Shown here: piece after piece, positions 1-8,610 of the stretch
How positions within the stretch are numbered: the first letter of the stretch is position 1
Layout of the letters: each line of letters opens with the position of its first letter
NCBI GenBank assembly: GCA_029263855.1
Contig: JAJUFC010000011.1
Coordinates: 1 to 64,000, forward strand
Direction of reading: 5' to 3'
DNA: 64,000 bases
DNA from: Candidatus Thermochlorobacteriaceae bacterium
Lineage (GTDB): Bacteria > Bacteroidota > Chlorobiia > Chlorobiales > Thermochlorobacteraceae
Notes under the pieces: model-generated
What the model was told of the DNA's origin: nothing
Databases searched by the model: none
The model's input: the letters and a program-made list of their open reading frames with translations, nothing else
Translations under genes and position numbers: made by a program

Positions 1-303
1 CACGAACAAGATATTTTGATAAATCCGACGCTCATTGTTGAAGTGCTTTCACCAACGACGGAGCGGTATGATAGAGAAAAGAAGTTTGAGTTATACAAAG
101 GATTGACATCGTTTCAGGATTATGTGTTGGTAGCGCAAGAGGAGCCGTGTGTGGAGCATTGGCAGAAGGTGGGAGCAGGCGAGTGGCAAAAGCAAGAAGT
201 GGTTGGAATGGAAGGCGTGCTAAGCATAGCGCGATACGAGTTAGACATTCCGATGGCAGAAATTTATCTGAATGTAGAATTTCGTGAATCAAACAACCCT
301 TAA
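1..303 (+). CDS. Uma2-family (DUF820) endonuclease-like protein, C-terminal part
   Basis: The reading frame is already open at the left edge, so only the last 100 residues are present. They contain a core with LIVEVLSPTT followed by DREKKFELY and a YVLV strand, the typical layout of the Uma2/DUF820 family, which has a PD-(D/E)XK nuclease fold. The Glu of the VEVLSP strand and the K of the REKK segment would be part of the metal-binding catalytic set. These proteins are common in multiple copies in cyanobacteria and FCB bacteria; their biological role is mostly unknown. It ends 27 bases before pcrA with no visible terminator. The family call is fairly firm; any DNA target is unknown. Confidence 0.75.
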   Translation, partial: HEQDILINPTLIVEVLSPTTERYDREKKFELYKGLTSFQDYVLVAQEEPCVEHWQKVGAGEWQKQEVVGMEGVLSIARYELDIPMAEIYLNVEFRESNNP

Positions 304-330
304 TCCATAACCCTTAACCGATTACCAAGT

Positions 331-2583
331 TTGAATATCAACCTAAACGACCTCAACCCCGCGCAACGCGAAGCGGTAACGACCACGAAAGGCGCGGTGA
401 TGATTATCGCAGGAGCGGGAAGCGGAAAAACCCGCGTTATTACTTACAGAACCGCCTATCTCATCGGACAAGAACATGCCAAGCCCTCTGAAATTCTCGC
501 GCTCACCTTCACCAACAAAGCGGCGAGCGAAATGAAAGAGCGCATCGAGCGCCTCTTGGGCGAAGGCTCGACCAAAGGGCTGTGGATTGGCACATTCCAC
601 TCCAATTTCGCGCGGCTCTTGCGCCAACACGCCGAGCATCTCGGCTTCACGAGCAATTATTCCATTTACGACCAAGACGACGCGAATCGGCTCATCAAGG
701 AAATTATGGGCGAACTCGGCATCAACGCTCAAACGCTCTCGCCGAACACCGTGCAAAACGTGATTTCAAGCGCGAAAAACAAATTCCTTCTCGCTTCCCA
801 ATTCGCTTCAACGGCGCGAGATTACGTCGAAGAGCAAGCCGCGAAAGTCTATCTGCGATACGACGAACGCTTGAAGAAAAACAACGCGCTGGACTTTGAC
901 GACCTGCTCATCAAGCCCATCGAACTGTTCTTGCAACGCCCCGACGTGTTGGAGCATTATCAACATCGGTTTCAATACCTGATGATTGACGAATACCAAG
1001 ACACGAATCGAGCGCAATACCTCGTCGCAAAAATGCTCGCCGCCAAGCATGGCAATATCTGCGTCGTGGGCGACGACGCGCAAAGCATTTACTCGTGGCG
1101 CGGCGCGGATATTTCCAACATCTTGAACTTTCAAGGCGATTACCCCGAAGCCAAAATCATTCGCCTCGAAGAGAATTACCGAAGCACCAAAACCATTTTG
1201 AATCTCGCCAACGCCGTCATCAAACAAAACAAAGAGCAACTCAAAAAGAACCTCTTTACGCGCAACGACGATGGCGACTTGGCGACGCTGTTCGCGTGCG
1301 AAGACGAGCGACGCGAAGCCGATAAAATCGCGCAGACCATACGCAACCTCAAACTGATGAAGGGATTTCAAAACTCGGACTTCGCCATCTTTTATCGCAC
1401 CAATGCGCAATCGCGCGCGCTCGAAGACGCGCTCCGAACCAATATGATTCCGTATCAAATTTTCGGCGCGGTTTCCTTCTACAAGCGCAAAGAAATCAAA
1501 GATGTGGTGGCGTATTTGCGCTTTATTCTCAATACGCGCGACGAAGAGTCGCTCCGACGCATCATCAACTTTCCCGCGCGCGGCATTGGCGACACAAGCC
1601 TCGAAAAACTCCAATTGCTCGCAAATGAAGAACAGATGAGCCTTTATGAACTGATATGCAACGCGGTTCGATATGACCTTTCGCCGCGTCTCGTCTCGCC
1701 GCTCAACGAGTTCAGAATGTTAGTTGAATTATTGGAGGAAAAATCGCGAAAGGAATCCGCTTACGAAGTCGTCGCCGAACTGTATCGCCAAACCAAACTG
1801 CTCGAACTGCTCAAAGAAGAAAACACCGCCGAAGCCAAAACGCGCTACGACAACCTGCAAGAGTTCCTTTCGTTTGCGCGCCGATTCAGCGATGAAAATC
1901 CCGACGACCCTTCGCTCAAAGCCTTCGTTCAAAACATCGCCCTCGTCAATGAAACCGAAGAAAAAAACGGCGACACCAATAAAGTCTCGATGATGACCAT
2001 TCACGCCTCAAAAGGTTTGGAATTTCCTGTCGTCTTCATCACGGGATTGGAAGAAAAACTCTTCCCGCTCAATCCCGAAGACCGAAAAGAATTGGAAGAA
2101 GAGCGGAGGCTTTTCTACGTCGCCTTGACGCGCGCCGAGAAGAAACTCTATCTCAGTTATGCGAAAAATCGGTATCGCTTCGGCAATCTTCAACCCGCGC
2201 TCAAATCGCGATTCATCGATGAACTCGATGGCGCGTTTGTTTTGACCGAAGGCGGAAAATCGCTCTTAGATATTCGCGCCGACGAGAAAGAACGCAAACG
2301 CATCGTTCGCGACGACGATTCGCAAGAAGGTTACGACGAATTCTCGGAGCGATGGCGAGAACAAAAAGCGAAAAAATCATTCGTGCCGAAGCCTTCCGCG
2401 CCGAGCGTTGCCAACGAGCCGTCTTACAAAGTGGGCATGAAGGTCTCGCACAAAATGTTTGGGCAGGGCAAGGTGGTGTCGGTGCAAGGCGCGGGCGACG
2501 AGGCGCGCGTCAAGGTCTTTTTTAACCGCGCAGGTGAGAAAACATTGGTCGTCAAATTCGCCAACCTGACGGTGATGGACTGA
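331..2583 (+). CDS. pcrA: UvrD/PcrA-type 3'-5' DNA helicase
   Basis: A superfamily 1A helicase that unwinds DNA with ATP in nucleotide excision repair, mismatch repair or replication restart. The 750 residues show the family motifs in order: Q-motif region near residue 12, Walker A GAGSGKT at 28-34, a TFTNKAA motif near 70, Walker B DEYQD at 220-224, a GDDAQSIYSWRGA motif soon after, and the late motif VALTRAEK. The C-terminus (VSHKMFGQGKVVSV) is the small Tudor-like domain of PcrA/UvrD that binds RNA polymerase. The length matches PcrA. The start is a TTG with no clear Shine-Dalgarno; no in-frame ATG lies close by, and the protein begins exactly where PcrA homologues do. UvrD and PcrA cannot be separated by sequence alone. 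Confidence 0.93.
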   Translation: MNINLNDLNPAQREAVTTTKGAVMIIAGAGSGKTRVITYRTAYLIGQEHAKPSEILALTFTNKAASEMKERIERLLGEGSTKGLWIGTFHSNFARLLRQHAEHLGFTSNYSIYDQDDANRLIKEIMGELGINAQTLSPNTVQNVISSAKNKFLLASQFASTARDYVEEQAAKVYLRYDERLKKNNALDFDDLLIKPIELFLQRPDVLEHYQHRFQYLMIDEYQDTNRAQYLVAKMLAAKHGNICVVGDDAQSIYSWRGADISNILNFQGDYPEAKIIRLEENYRSTKTILNLANAVIKQNKEQLKKNLFTRNDDGDLATLFACEDERREADKIAQTIRNLKLMKGFQNSDFAIFYRTNAQSRALEDALRTNMIPYQIFGAVSFYKRKEIKDVVAYLRFILNTRDEESLRRIINFPARGIGDTSLEKLQLLANEEQMSLYELICNAVRYDLSPRLVSPLNEFRMLVELLEEKSRKESAYEVVAELYRQTKLLELLKEENTAEAKTRYDNLQEFLSFARRFSDENPDDPSLKAFVQNIALVNETEEKNGDTNKVSMMTIHASKGLEFPVVFITGLEEKLFPLNPEDRKELEEERRLFYVALTRAEKKLYLSYAKNRYRFGNLQPALKSRFIDELDGAFVLTEGGKSLLDIRADEKERKRIVRDDDSQEGYDEFSERWREQKAKKSFVPKPSAPSVANEPSYKVGMKVSHKMFGQGKVVSVQGAGDEARVKVFFNRAGEKTLVVKFANLTVMD

Positions 2584-2674
2584 AAAACTTGTTGCGAAAC
2601 AGTTGCGGAATTGTAAAACTGCTTTTGTATCTTAACGCCATCAAAATGAACGTAAATCAGTAAGGAGTTTTCAA

Positions 2675-2827
2675 ATGCAAATTTTCATCGCCTTCGTATT
2701 TCTCACAATTGTTACCGTCGTTTTGACGCTGTTGGCTTCGGGCATCATCATTTGGTTCGTGGCGATTTTCAAAGAAATGTTTGACATCGTTACAGGCAAA
2801 GCCGAAGAAGTGAGCGAAGCTGCCTGA
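2675..2827 (+). CDS. Small single-pass membrane peptide (50 aa)
   Basis: A short open frame starting at ATG, 7 bases after a good Shine-Dalgarno (taaggag, 2661-2667). It encodes 50 residues: a hydrophobic segment covering about residues 3-31 (rich in V, L, I, F) followed by a short charged tail that ends in EEVSEAA. The strong ribosome site and the clean membrane-segment-plus-tail design argue for a real gene, despite the small size. It lies alone between pcrA and a secreted protein. Function is not recognised. It resembles many orphan small membrane proteins that modulate larger membrane complexes, but nothing here names a partner. Confidence 0.6.
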   Translation: MQIFIAFVFLTIVTVVLTLLASGIIIWFVAIFKEMFDIVTGKAEEVSEAA

Positions 2828-2965
2828 CGCTAAACGCACAAAAGTCTATCACACAAAAACCTATTGCAAAACAGCAGGAAAGTTTGAAGTAACACAATCT
2901 GTATTTGTTGTTCTTTTCTATCCTTTTTCAACATCTAACTTAAACTTTCATTGGAGGAAAATTTG

Positions 2966-5416
2966 ATGAGAAAGTTATTGCTCGTCGCGCTCTTTTTGGG
3001 GACTGCTGGCGTTTTGAGCGCGCAGGACAAAACGCTGTCCAATCCGGCAAAGGAAGTTGCTGAGAATCTCAAACCAATTCCAGCGCGCCCAATTTCAGAG
3101 AGAGAAGCAAATCAGCATCTTAATGCGCACTTGACCGGCATTGAGGGCACTACCGTTTTGTTTAATAACGGACCTTTGATTACAAATCCAGGCGCGGGTG
3201 CGGGCGGCGCGAATGCAAGCATCATCACGACGGGAACATTATTTGGTTCTGCGCAAAGCGCATCAGGCTTTTTCCGCGTTGCGGACAACTTTGTCGTGCC
3301 TGCGGGACAATCTTGGCGGCTTGACTCTGCCTTTGTTTATGCCTATCAAACCGGCTCAACCACAAACTCAACGATTACAAGCGTCAATGTCAGAATTTGG
3401 AGAGGACGTCCTGATTCGGCAGGCGCTGAATTGGTATTCGGAGACACCACGACGCAACGAATGATTCGCACGCGCTTTTCCAACATTTATCGCGTTGCCG
3501 ACTCGACCACGAATATCACCAATACGCAGCGTCCTATTATGGAGCAAACGGTCAATCTTGGCGGCACGATTTTGACCTCTGGCACATATTGGTTGGATTG
3601 GCAAACGGCGGGGTCGCTGGCTTCTGGACCATGGCAACCGCCCGTATCCATCATCGGACAGCCGATAGTTCCAGGCGCAGACGCGATTCAAAGAACGCCC
3701 GCGCGCGTTTGGCAAGCCGCATTAGATGGAACAAATCCATTGGCTTTTCCATTCGTTTTGCATGGCGCTCTTGCCGCTCAAAACCCGCTTAATCCATTCG
3801 GGCTTGTGGCGCCGCCCGCAGGGGTTACGGTAACGACGAGCGCGGGCAACACCACGCCCGTAACGATTTCGTGGGACACATCGGCGACGGGCGCGACATA
3901 TCGGTGGATTTTCGCGTTGGATACGACAAGCGCGCCGAGATTGCTGAACATACCCTCGACGACAAATTCGCTGACCTTGACGTTGGGTCAAATTGATGAC
4001 GCGCTGGCATCGTTAGGGTTGCAACCAGGCGATTCTGTATCGGGCTTCTGGACGGTGTGGGCATACAAAGCCCCAAGCGCGCCCGGACCCGATTCGCTGC
4101 GCGCAAACACGTGGCGCGCCATCACGTTCAAGCGGCAAGCCATCACCCTATCGGCGTTTAACCTTGTCTCGCCGCCCGATAATACGGCCCTTGTTACGGT
4201 TGCTACGAATACCAGCTCCATTAATATCACTTGGAGACGTTCGGGCACGGGAGCGGTTACTTACAGATGGTTCTACACCGTTCCAAGTTTGACAGGCAGT
4301 CTGCCGACCATCGTGCGCAGTTCGAACAACAATGGTTTGGATACCGTCTTGACGCTGCGCGTTTCGCAAATTGACTCGATACTTGCCAGCGCAGGAGTCA
4401 CGCCAGGCGATTCGGTCGATGGCACGTGGCGCGTCTTCGCGTATCGCTCGACAACCGACTCGTTAGGCTCGACGCAAACATTCAATTTGAGAATTCGTCG
4501 CTCCATAGGCTTCAGTTATCGCGTGGAATTAATTACGCAAGCGGGATACGATTCGCTGACCACAGGCACCCAACTTTCGCTGACGGGCGACGATGCGTTT
4601 GAGGCGGTTACGATGCCGTTCACCTTCTCGTTTGCCGACGTGCCCTACGCGAGCATCAATGTTGGCACCAACGGGTTTATGAACTTTGGCACGGGTTCGA
4701 CAGCGTTCTCAAATAACCTGAGCGCAACAACCGCGCCGTTCAACGTGGTTGCGCCATTCTGGGACGACATGTTCTTCCATACGGGCGAATCAAATGTTAC
4801 GACCGCAACGCTCGGAACCGCGCCCAACCGCGTCTTCGTGATTCAATACAACAATGCGGGACGCTATCCAGCATCGAGCGCTTGGCGGCTGAACTTCCAA
4901 ACGCGCTTCTACGAAACGACGAACATCATTGAATTCACATATGGCGGCACGACGCCAGGCACGGAAACATTCAGCGCGTCCATTGGCTTGAAAGGCGCAA
5001 CGGGCGGTTCGGGCAATTTCGTCGATGCCACGACGGGCTCTACGACGACAGCGAACAACGCGATTTCTCAATTTCCGACGCGCGGCTTGAAGTATCGCTT
5101 GATTCCTGGCACGCCCGGCTTTGTGGGAACGAACAACTCGGTTGAGCGTCCGCGAGAGTTCAAGCTCGAGCAAAACTACCCGAACCCGTTCAACCCGACG
5201 ACGACGATTCAATTCGCCGTTCCGACGGTCAGCGACGTGAAACTTGAAGTCTTCAACATCTTGGGACAAAAAGTCACGACGCTCGTCAATCGTCGAATGG
5301 AAGCGGGACTGCACGCGGTCAATTTTAACGCAAGCAATCTTTCAAGCGGCGTGTATTTCTATCGCTTGCAATCGGGCAACTTTGTTCAAACGAAGAAGAT
5401 GATGTTGGTCAAGTGA
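2966..5416 (+). CDS. Secreted T9SS cargo protein with fibronectin-like and beta-sandwich domains
   Basis: A protein of about 816 residues. The chosen ATG follows a ggagg ribosome site (2953-2957); an upstream in-frame TTG overlaps that site and is unlikely. Residues 1-20 form a signal peptide (hydrophobic LLLVALFLGTAGVL, cleavage likely after SA). The middle has two similar domains that start with a 'LVSPPDN/LVAPPAG' turn and contain 'TISWDTS...TYRW' / 'NITWRRS...TYRW' strands, typical of fibronectin III-like or SusE-like modules. A later region (FTFSFADVPYASINVGTNGFMNF) resembles the nidogen-type extracellular domain seen in many FCB surface proteins. The last 85 residues are the type A T9SS sorting domain (QNYPNPFNPTTTI to KKMMLVK). 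It is exported by Sec, then sent across the outer membrane. Substrate unknown. Confidence 0.85.
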   Translation: MRKLLLVALFLGTAGVLSAQDKTLSNPAKEVAENLKPIPARPISEREANQHLNAHLTGIEGTTVLFNNGPLITNPGAGAGGANASIITTGTLFGSAQSASGFFRVADNFVVPAGQSWRLDSAFVYAYQTGSTTNSTITSVNVRIWRGRPDSAGAELVFGDTTTQRMIRTRFSNIYRVADSTTNITNTQRPIMEQTVNLGGTILTSGTYWLDWQTAGSLASGPWQPPVSIIGQPIVPGADAIQRTPARVWQAALDGTNPLAFPFVLHGALAAQNPLNPFGLVAPPAGVTVTTSAGNTTPVTISWDTSATGATYRWIFALDTTSAPRLLNIPSTTNSLTLTLGQIDDALASLGLQPGDSVSGFWTVWAYKAPSAPGPDSLRANTWRAITFKRQAITLSAFNLVSPPDNTALVTVATNTSSINITWRRSGTGAVTYRWFYTVPSLTGSLPTIVRSSNNNGLDTVLTLRVSQIDSILASAGVTPGDSVDGTWRVFAYRSTTDSLGSTQTFNLRIRRSIGFSYRVELITQAGYDSLTTGTQLSLTGDDAFEAVTMPFTFSFADVPYASINVGTNGFMNFGTGSTAFSNNLSATTAPFNVVAPFWDDMFFHTGESNVTTATLGTAPNRVFVIQYNNAGRYPASSAWRLNFQTRFYETTNIIEFTYGGTTPGTETFSASIGLKGATGGSGNFVDATTGSTTTANNAISQFPTRGLKYRLIPGTPGFVGTNNSVERPREFKLEQNYPNPFNPTTTIQFAVPTVSDVKLEVFNILGQKVTTLVNRRMEAGLHAVNFNASNLSSGVYFYRLQSGNFVQTKKMMLVK

Positions 5417-5444
5417 TTGAGATTGATGAAATCAGAATTGAACG

Positions 5445-5475
5445 AAGGGGCGGGAGCAATCTCGCCCCTTTTTAT
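5445..5475 (+). terminator. Rho-independent terminator after the T9SS cargo gene
   Basis: An 8-bp stem (aaggggcg pairing with cgcccctt, 5445-5452 and 5463-5470), 10-base loop, followed by a T-rich run. It lies between two convergent genes and most clearly serves the plus-strand gene that ends 28 bases upstream. Confidence 0.8.
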
Positions 5476-5548
5476 TTGTAGAAAAGGAATGCTTTTCTGC
5501 CTGCGCGGGAATGGCAAGAAGGAGAAACGCCTATAAAATGAGCGGACG

Positions 5549-6334
5549 CTACCCGCGCTGAATTTGATTGAACACGTCGCGACTGCGCAACTGCGTGTAG
5601 CCCTCAATGTGATGACGGAAATACGTGTCCAAAACGAAAGCGACGTCGCCTGCGACATAGTCTTGAATCACGAGCGTTTCCAACTCGGCGGGCGAGGAGG
5701 AGGAAAGCATTTCAATCAAACGAAACGCTTGAACGGAAACAGGCTTGCCGCTTACGCCTTTGGCGATGGCTTCTTTGCGAATCGCAATCCCGCCCATATC
5801 AGGCACGAGCAGAAGGTCTTTGTCGTCGCTCGCTTGAATCGTTTGCCAAATCGGTTTGCCTGATGCGACGCAAGTTTTGAAACTTGGCGTGAAGCCTAAT
5901 AACGAAATCAAATTTACTTGAAAATAAAAAGCGAGATTGACCGCGTTTTTTTTGAATCGGTCAAGATGTTGAAGCGCGCTCAAAAGCAGGGCGAAGAGTT
6001 TTTGATTCGGCTCGTCGTCTTCGGTGCAGACGCGCGCGAGCTCGAGGATTTGGTGCATCGCGTTCAATTTTTCCATTGATGATGTGAGCGAGAAGAACGA
6101 GGTTTTAAGCGTTGCGTCGGAAATGTTTTGAATGTCGCGAGTAGATTTTTTGTAAAGCACAATCGAAATATGAGAGCCGACCTCGAAGGCAGAGGCAAAC
6201 TTGCTTTGCGCGCTTCTCGCGCCTTTGGCGATGGCGGAAATGCGCCCGAAATCTTTGGTGTAGAGCGTGAGAATTTTGGATTGGTCGCGGTAATCAATCG
6301 AGCGGAGCACAATGGCGTCAGTTTTTTTAATCAT
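5549..6334 (-). CDS. recO: DNA repair protein RecO
   Basis: RecO binds single-stranded DNA-binding protein and, with RecR, loads RecA onto gapped DNA. The N-terminal OB fold is clear: a start of the form MIKKTDAIVLRSIDYRDQSKI, then ILTLYTKDFGRISAIAKGARS, the signature RecO opening. The all-helical C-terminal half (LLLSALQHLDRF, then LISLLGFTPSFKTCVASG) follows. At 261 residues it has normal length. The first Cys of the zinc-finger region found in many RecO proteins is visible (CVASG), but the other usual Cys residues are not. Its start overlaps the stop of the upstream AAA+ ATPase gene by 4 bases (ATGA), so the two are translationally coupled. Confidence 0.92.
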   Translation of the reverse strand: MIKKTDAIVLRSIDYRDQSKILTLYTKDFGRISAIAKGARSAQSKFASAFEVGSHISIVLYKKSTRDIQNISDATLKTSFFSLTSSMEKLNAMHQILELARVCTEDDEPNQKLFALLLSALQHLDRFKKNAVNLAFYFQVNLISLLGFTPSFKTCVASGKPIWQTIQASDDKDLLLVPDMGGIAIRKEAIAKGVSGKPVSVQAFRLIEMLSSSSPAELETLVIQDYVAGDVAFVLDTYFRHHIEGYTQLRSRDVFNQIQRG

Positions 6335-8439
6335 GAGTGTGCAAAGTGTTTGAGTGCGCGAAATTGCTCAATCGCATCGTTCAAATGGCGTTTTAGGAGC
6401 GTCGGCTCGTCGGCAGGATTAGCGATAAACTCTTTGAGCGCGAGCATTGTGGCACGGCGGCAGATGAACTCAATATCGGCACCGGAGCATCCGTCCGTTT
6501 CGCGAGCCAGCGCGCTGAAATCGAGCGGTTCGCAAGACTTATGGCGCAAGTGAATTTTGAAAATGGCTTCGCGCGCCGCTTCGGAGGGCATCGGAATTTC
6601 AAGCGTAATTTCAAAGCGACCGCTACGCAAGAGTGCTTCATCAATCATATCAATTCGGTTGGTAGCGGCAAGCACCACAACGCCGTTGAGTTCTTCAATG
6701 CCGTCCATTTCGGCAAGGAACTGCGCCACAACGCGCTCGCTCACGCCCGATTCGCCCGACTTACGGCGCGGTGCAATCGCATCGATTTCATCAAAGAAAA
6801 TCAGCGACGGCGCGGCTTGTTTAGCGACTTTGAAAATTTGCCGAATGGCTTTTTCCGACTCGCCGATGTAACGCGAGAGCAACTCCGCACCTTTGACCGA
6901 AATAAAATTCACGCCCGTCTCCGACGCCGCCGCTTTGGCGAGCATCGTTTTCCCCGTGCCCGGCGCGCCATAAAGCAAAATGCCTTTCGCGCCTCTTGCG
7001 CCGAGTTTTGCAAACGCCTCTTTGTAGCGAAGCGGAAACTCAATGGCTTCGATAAGTTCCTGCTTAACGGCATCTAATCCGCCGACATCTTCCCAACGCA
7101 CATTCGGCACTTCAACAAAGACCTCGCGAATTGCTGACGGCTCAACTTCGCGCAAGGCTTCACGGAAATTATCCATCGTAACCTCGAGCGCGAGCAATTT
7201 TTCAAACGGAATTTCAGACTGCTCGAAATCAATGCTCGGAAGAATCTGACGAATCGCGCTCATCGCGGCTTCGCGACACAAGGCTTCTAAATCTGCGCCA
7301 ACAAAGCCGTGCGTAATTTCAGAGAGTTTCTCGAGCGAGACATCGGCACTAAGCGGCATGCCGCGCGTGTGAATGCTCAAAATCTCCAAGCGTCCGCGTT
7401 GGTCGGGAATCGGGAGCGTGATTTCGCGGTCGAAGCGACCCGGTCGGCGAAGGGCGGGGTCAAGCGCGTTGGGAATGTTGGTTGCACCAATGACGATAAT
7501 TTGCCCGCGCGACGCCAAGCCATCCATCAAGGTCAACAGTTGCGCCACGACGCGCTTCTCGACTTGCTTTTCGCTTCCCATATCTTCGCGCTTGGCGGCG
7601 ATGGCGTCAATTTCATCAATGAAGATAATTGCAGGCGATTTGCGCGCGGCTTCTTCAAAGAGCGAGCGCAAGCGGCTTTCGGATTCGCCGTAAAGTTTGC
7701 CCATAATTTCGGGCGCGGAAATGCTCGTGAAATAGGCATCAGTTTCGTTGGCAACAGCGCGCGCAATCAGCGTTTTGCCTGAACCGGGCGGACCGTAGAG
7801 CAGAACGCCTTTCGGCGCGCGAATCCCCAATCGCTCAAAGAGTTCGGGATATTTCAGCGGTAGCTCAATCATTTCGCGAATCCGCTGAATTTGATTGCCC
7901 AATCCGCCAATGTCTTCGTAAGCCACGCCGAGCGGACGCTCTTTTGAGAACTCTTGTTCGAGTTTGATTTGCGTGGAAGATGTAATCACGACAGCACTCT
8001 CAGGAACACTCGCCAACACTTTGAACTCCGACGGCTTCATTCCAAAAAAGACCGTGCGGAGTCTATCGCCTTGCATCACGGGCGTGCCGTCGAGCAACGA
8101 CGCAATGTATTTGGAATCGCGCTCGGTTTTGAGCGTGCCGGAAATTGGTTGTAAGACAACTTTCGTTGCGGGCTGTATAACAATTTTGCTAACAGAGATT
8201 TTTTCATCGAGTCCGACGCCTGCATTTTCGCGAATAATGCCGTCCAACTGAATGATGGATTTCCCGCGCTCTTCGGCGTAGCACGGCATGGCTTTGGCGA
8301 CGGTTTTGCGTTTGCCTTCCAAAAGCAAAATGTCGCCGCCTTGTGCGTCAATGCGGCGCATGTCTTCGGGGTCTAAGCGCACAATGGCGCGCCCGACATC
8401 TTTGGCTAATCCTTCTTTGACTTTGAGCGATAGCGTCAT
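6331..8439 (-). CDS. CDC48/VAT-type AAA+ ATPase
   Basis: A tandem AAA+ unfoldase of about 702 residues, counted from the ATG at 8439. An open frame extends further upstream but runs through an interspersed repeat and is not plausible protein. The N-terminal ~165 residues (MTLSLKVKEGLAKDVGRAIV, R-x-D-P-x-D) match the double-psi barrel N-domain of archaeal VAT/eukaryotic p97. D1 has Walker A GPPGSGKT at 216-223 and Walker B IIFIDEID at 271-278; D2 has GAPGTGKT at 491-498 and LIFFDEID at 546-553. Arginine-finger motifs (RRPGRFDREI; LRSGRFEITL) follow each. It should form hexamers that extract or unfold proteins, perhaps feeding the proteasome-like HslV/Clp system. CDC48 proteins are usual in archaea and patchy in bacteria. 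It is coupled to recO. Confidence 0.9.
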   Translation of the reverse strand: MTLSLKVKEGLAKDVGRAIVRLDPEDMRRIDAQGGDILLLEGKRKTVAKAMPCYAEERGKSIIQLDGIIRENAGVGLDEKISVSKIVIQPATKVVLQPISGTLKTERDSKYIASLLDGTPVMQGDRLRTVFFGMKPSEFKVLASVPESAVVITSSTQIKLEQEFSKERPLGVAYEDIGGLGNQIQRIREMIELPLKYPELFERLGIRAPKGVLLYGPPGSGKTLIARAVANETDAYFTSISAPEIMGKLYGESESRLRSLFEEAARKSPAIIFIDEIDAIAAKREDMGSEKQVEKRVVAQLLTLMDGLASRGQIIVIGATNIPNALDPALRRPGRFDREITLPIPDQRGRLEILSIHTRGMPLSADVSLEKLSEITHGFVGADLEALCREAAMSAIRQILPSIDFEQSEIPFEKLLALEVTMDNFREALREVEPSAIREVFVEVPNVRWEDVGGLDAVKQELIEAIEFPLRYKEAFAKLGARGAKGILLYGAPGTGKTMLAKAAASETGVNFISVKGAELLSRYIGESEKAIRQIFKVAKQAAPSLIFFDEIDAIAPRRKSGESGVSERVVAQFLAEMDGIEELNGVVVLAATNRIDMIDEALLRSGRFEITLEIPMPSEAAREAIFKIHLRHKSCEPLDFSALARETDGCSGADIEFICRRATMLALKEFIANPADEPTLLKRHLNDAIEQFRALKHFAHS

Positions 8440-8473
8440 CGTTAAACAAGTTTGAAGTTTGATGGTTCGTTTC

Positions 8474-8599
8474 GCCATTCCAAACGCAGTGAGGAATCCA
8501 TTTGAATGCTTTTTGGATTCTTCGCTACGCTCAGAATGACAGTTGGCATCATTTTCCGAACCGTCTTTGCGGTCATTCCGAACAGAGTGAGGAATCCAT
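8474..8599 (-). repeat. Interspersed inverted repeat of the 'SERSEES' type
   Basis: Three related ~27-base arms lie in the gap between the glycosyltransferase stop and the CDC48 start: 8474-8500 and 8571-8599 in one direction (attccraacrnagtgaggaatcc) and 8515-8542 in the reverse. Arms 1 and 2 form an imperfect hairpin. Read through on the minus strand, the arms translate as CHSERSEES and HSVRNDR. These are the well-known spurious peptides produced by a palindromic repeat dispersed in many bacterial genomes, including FCB bacteria. It probably forms an RNA hairpin in the transcript and may split the upstream uppP/glycosyltransferase pair from CDC48/recO. Confidence 0.75.
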
Positions 8600-8610
8600 A
8601 GTGAAGTCAA

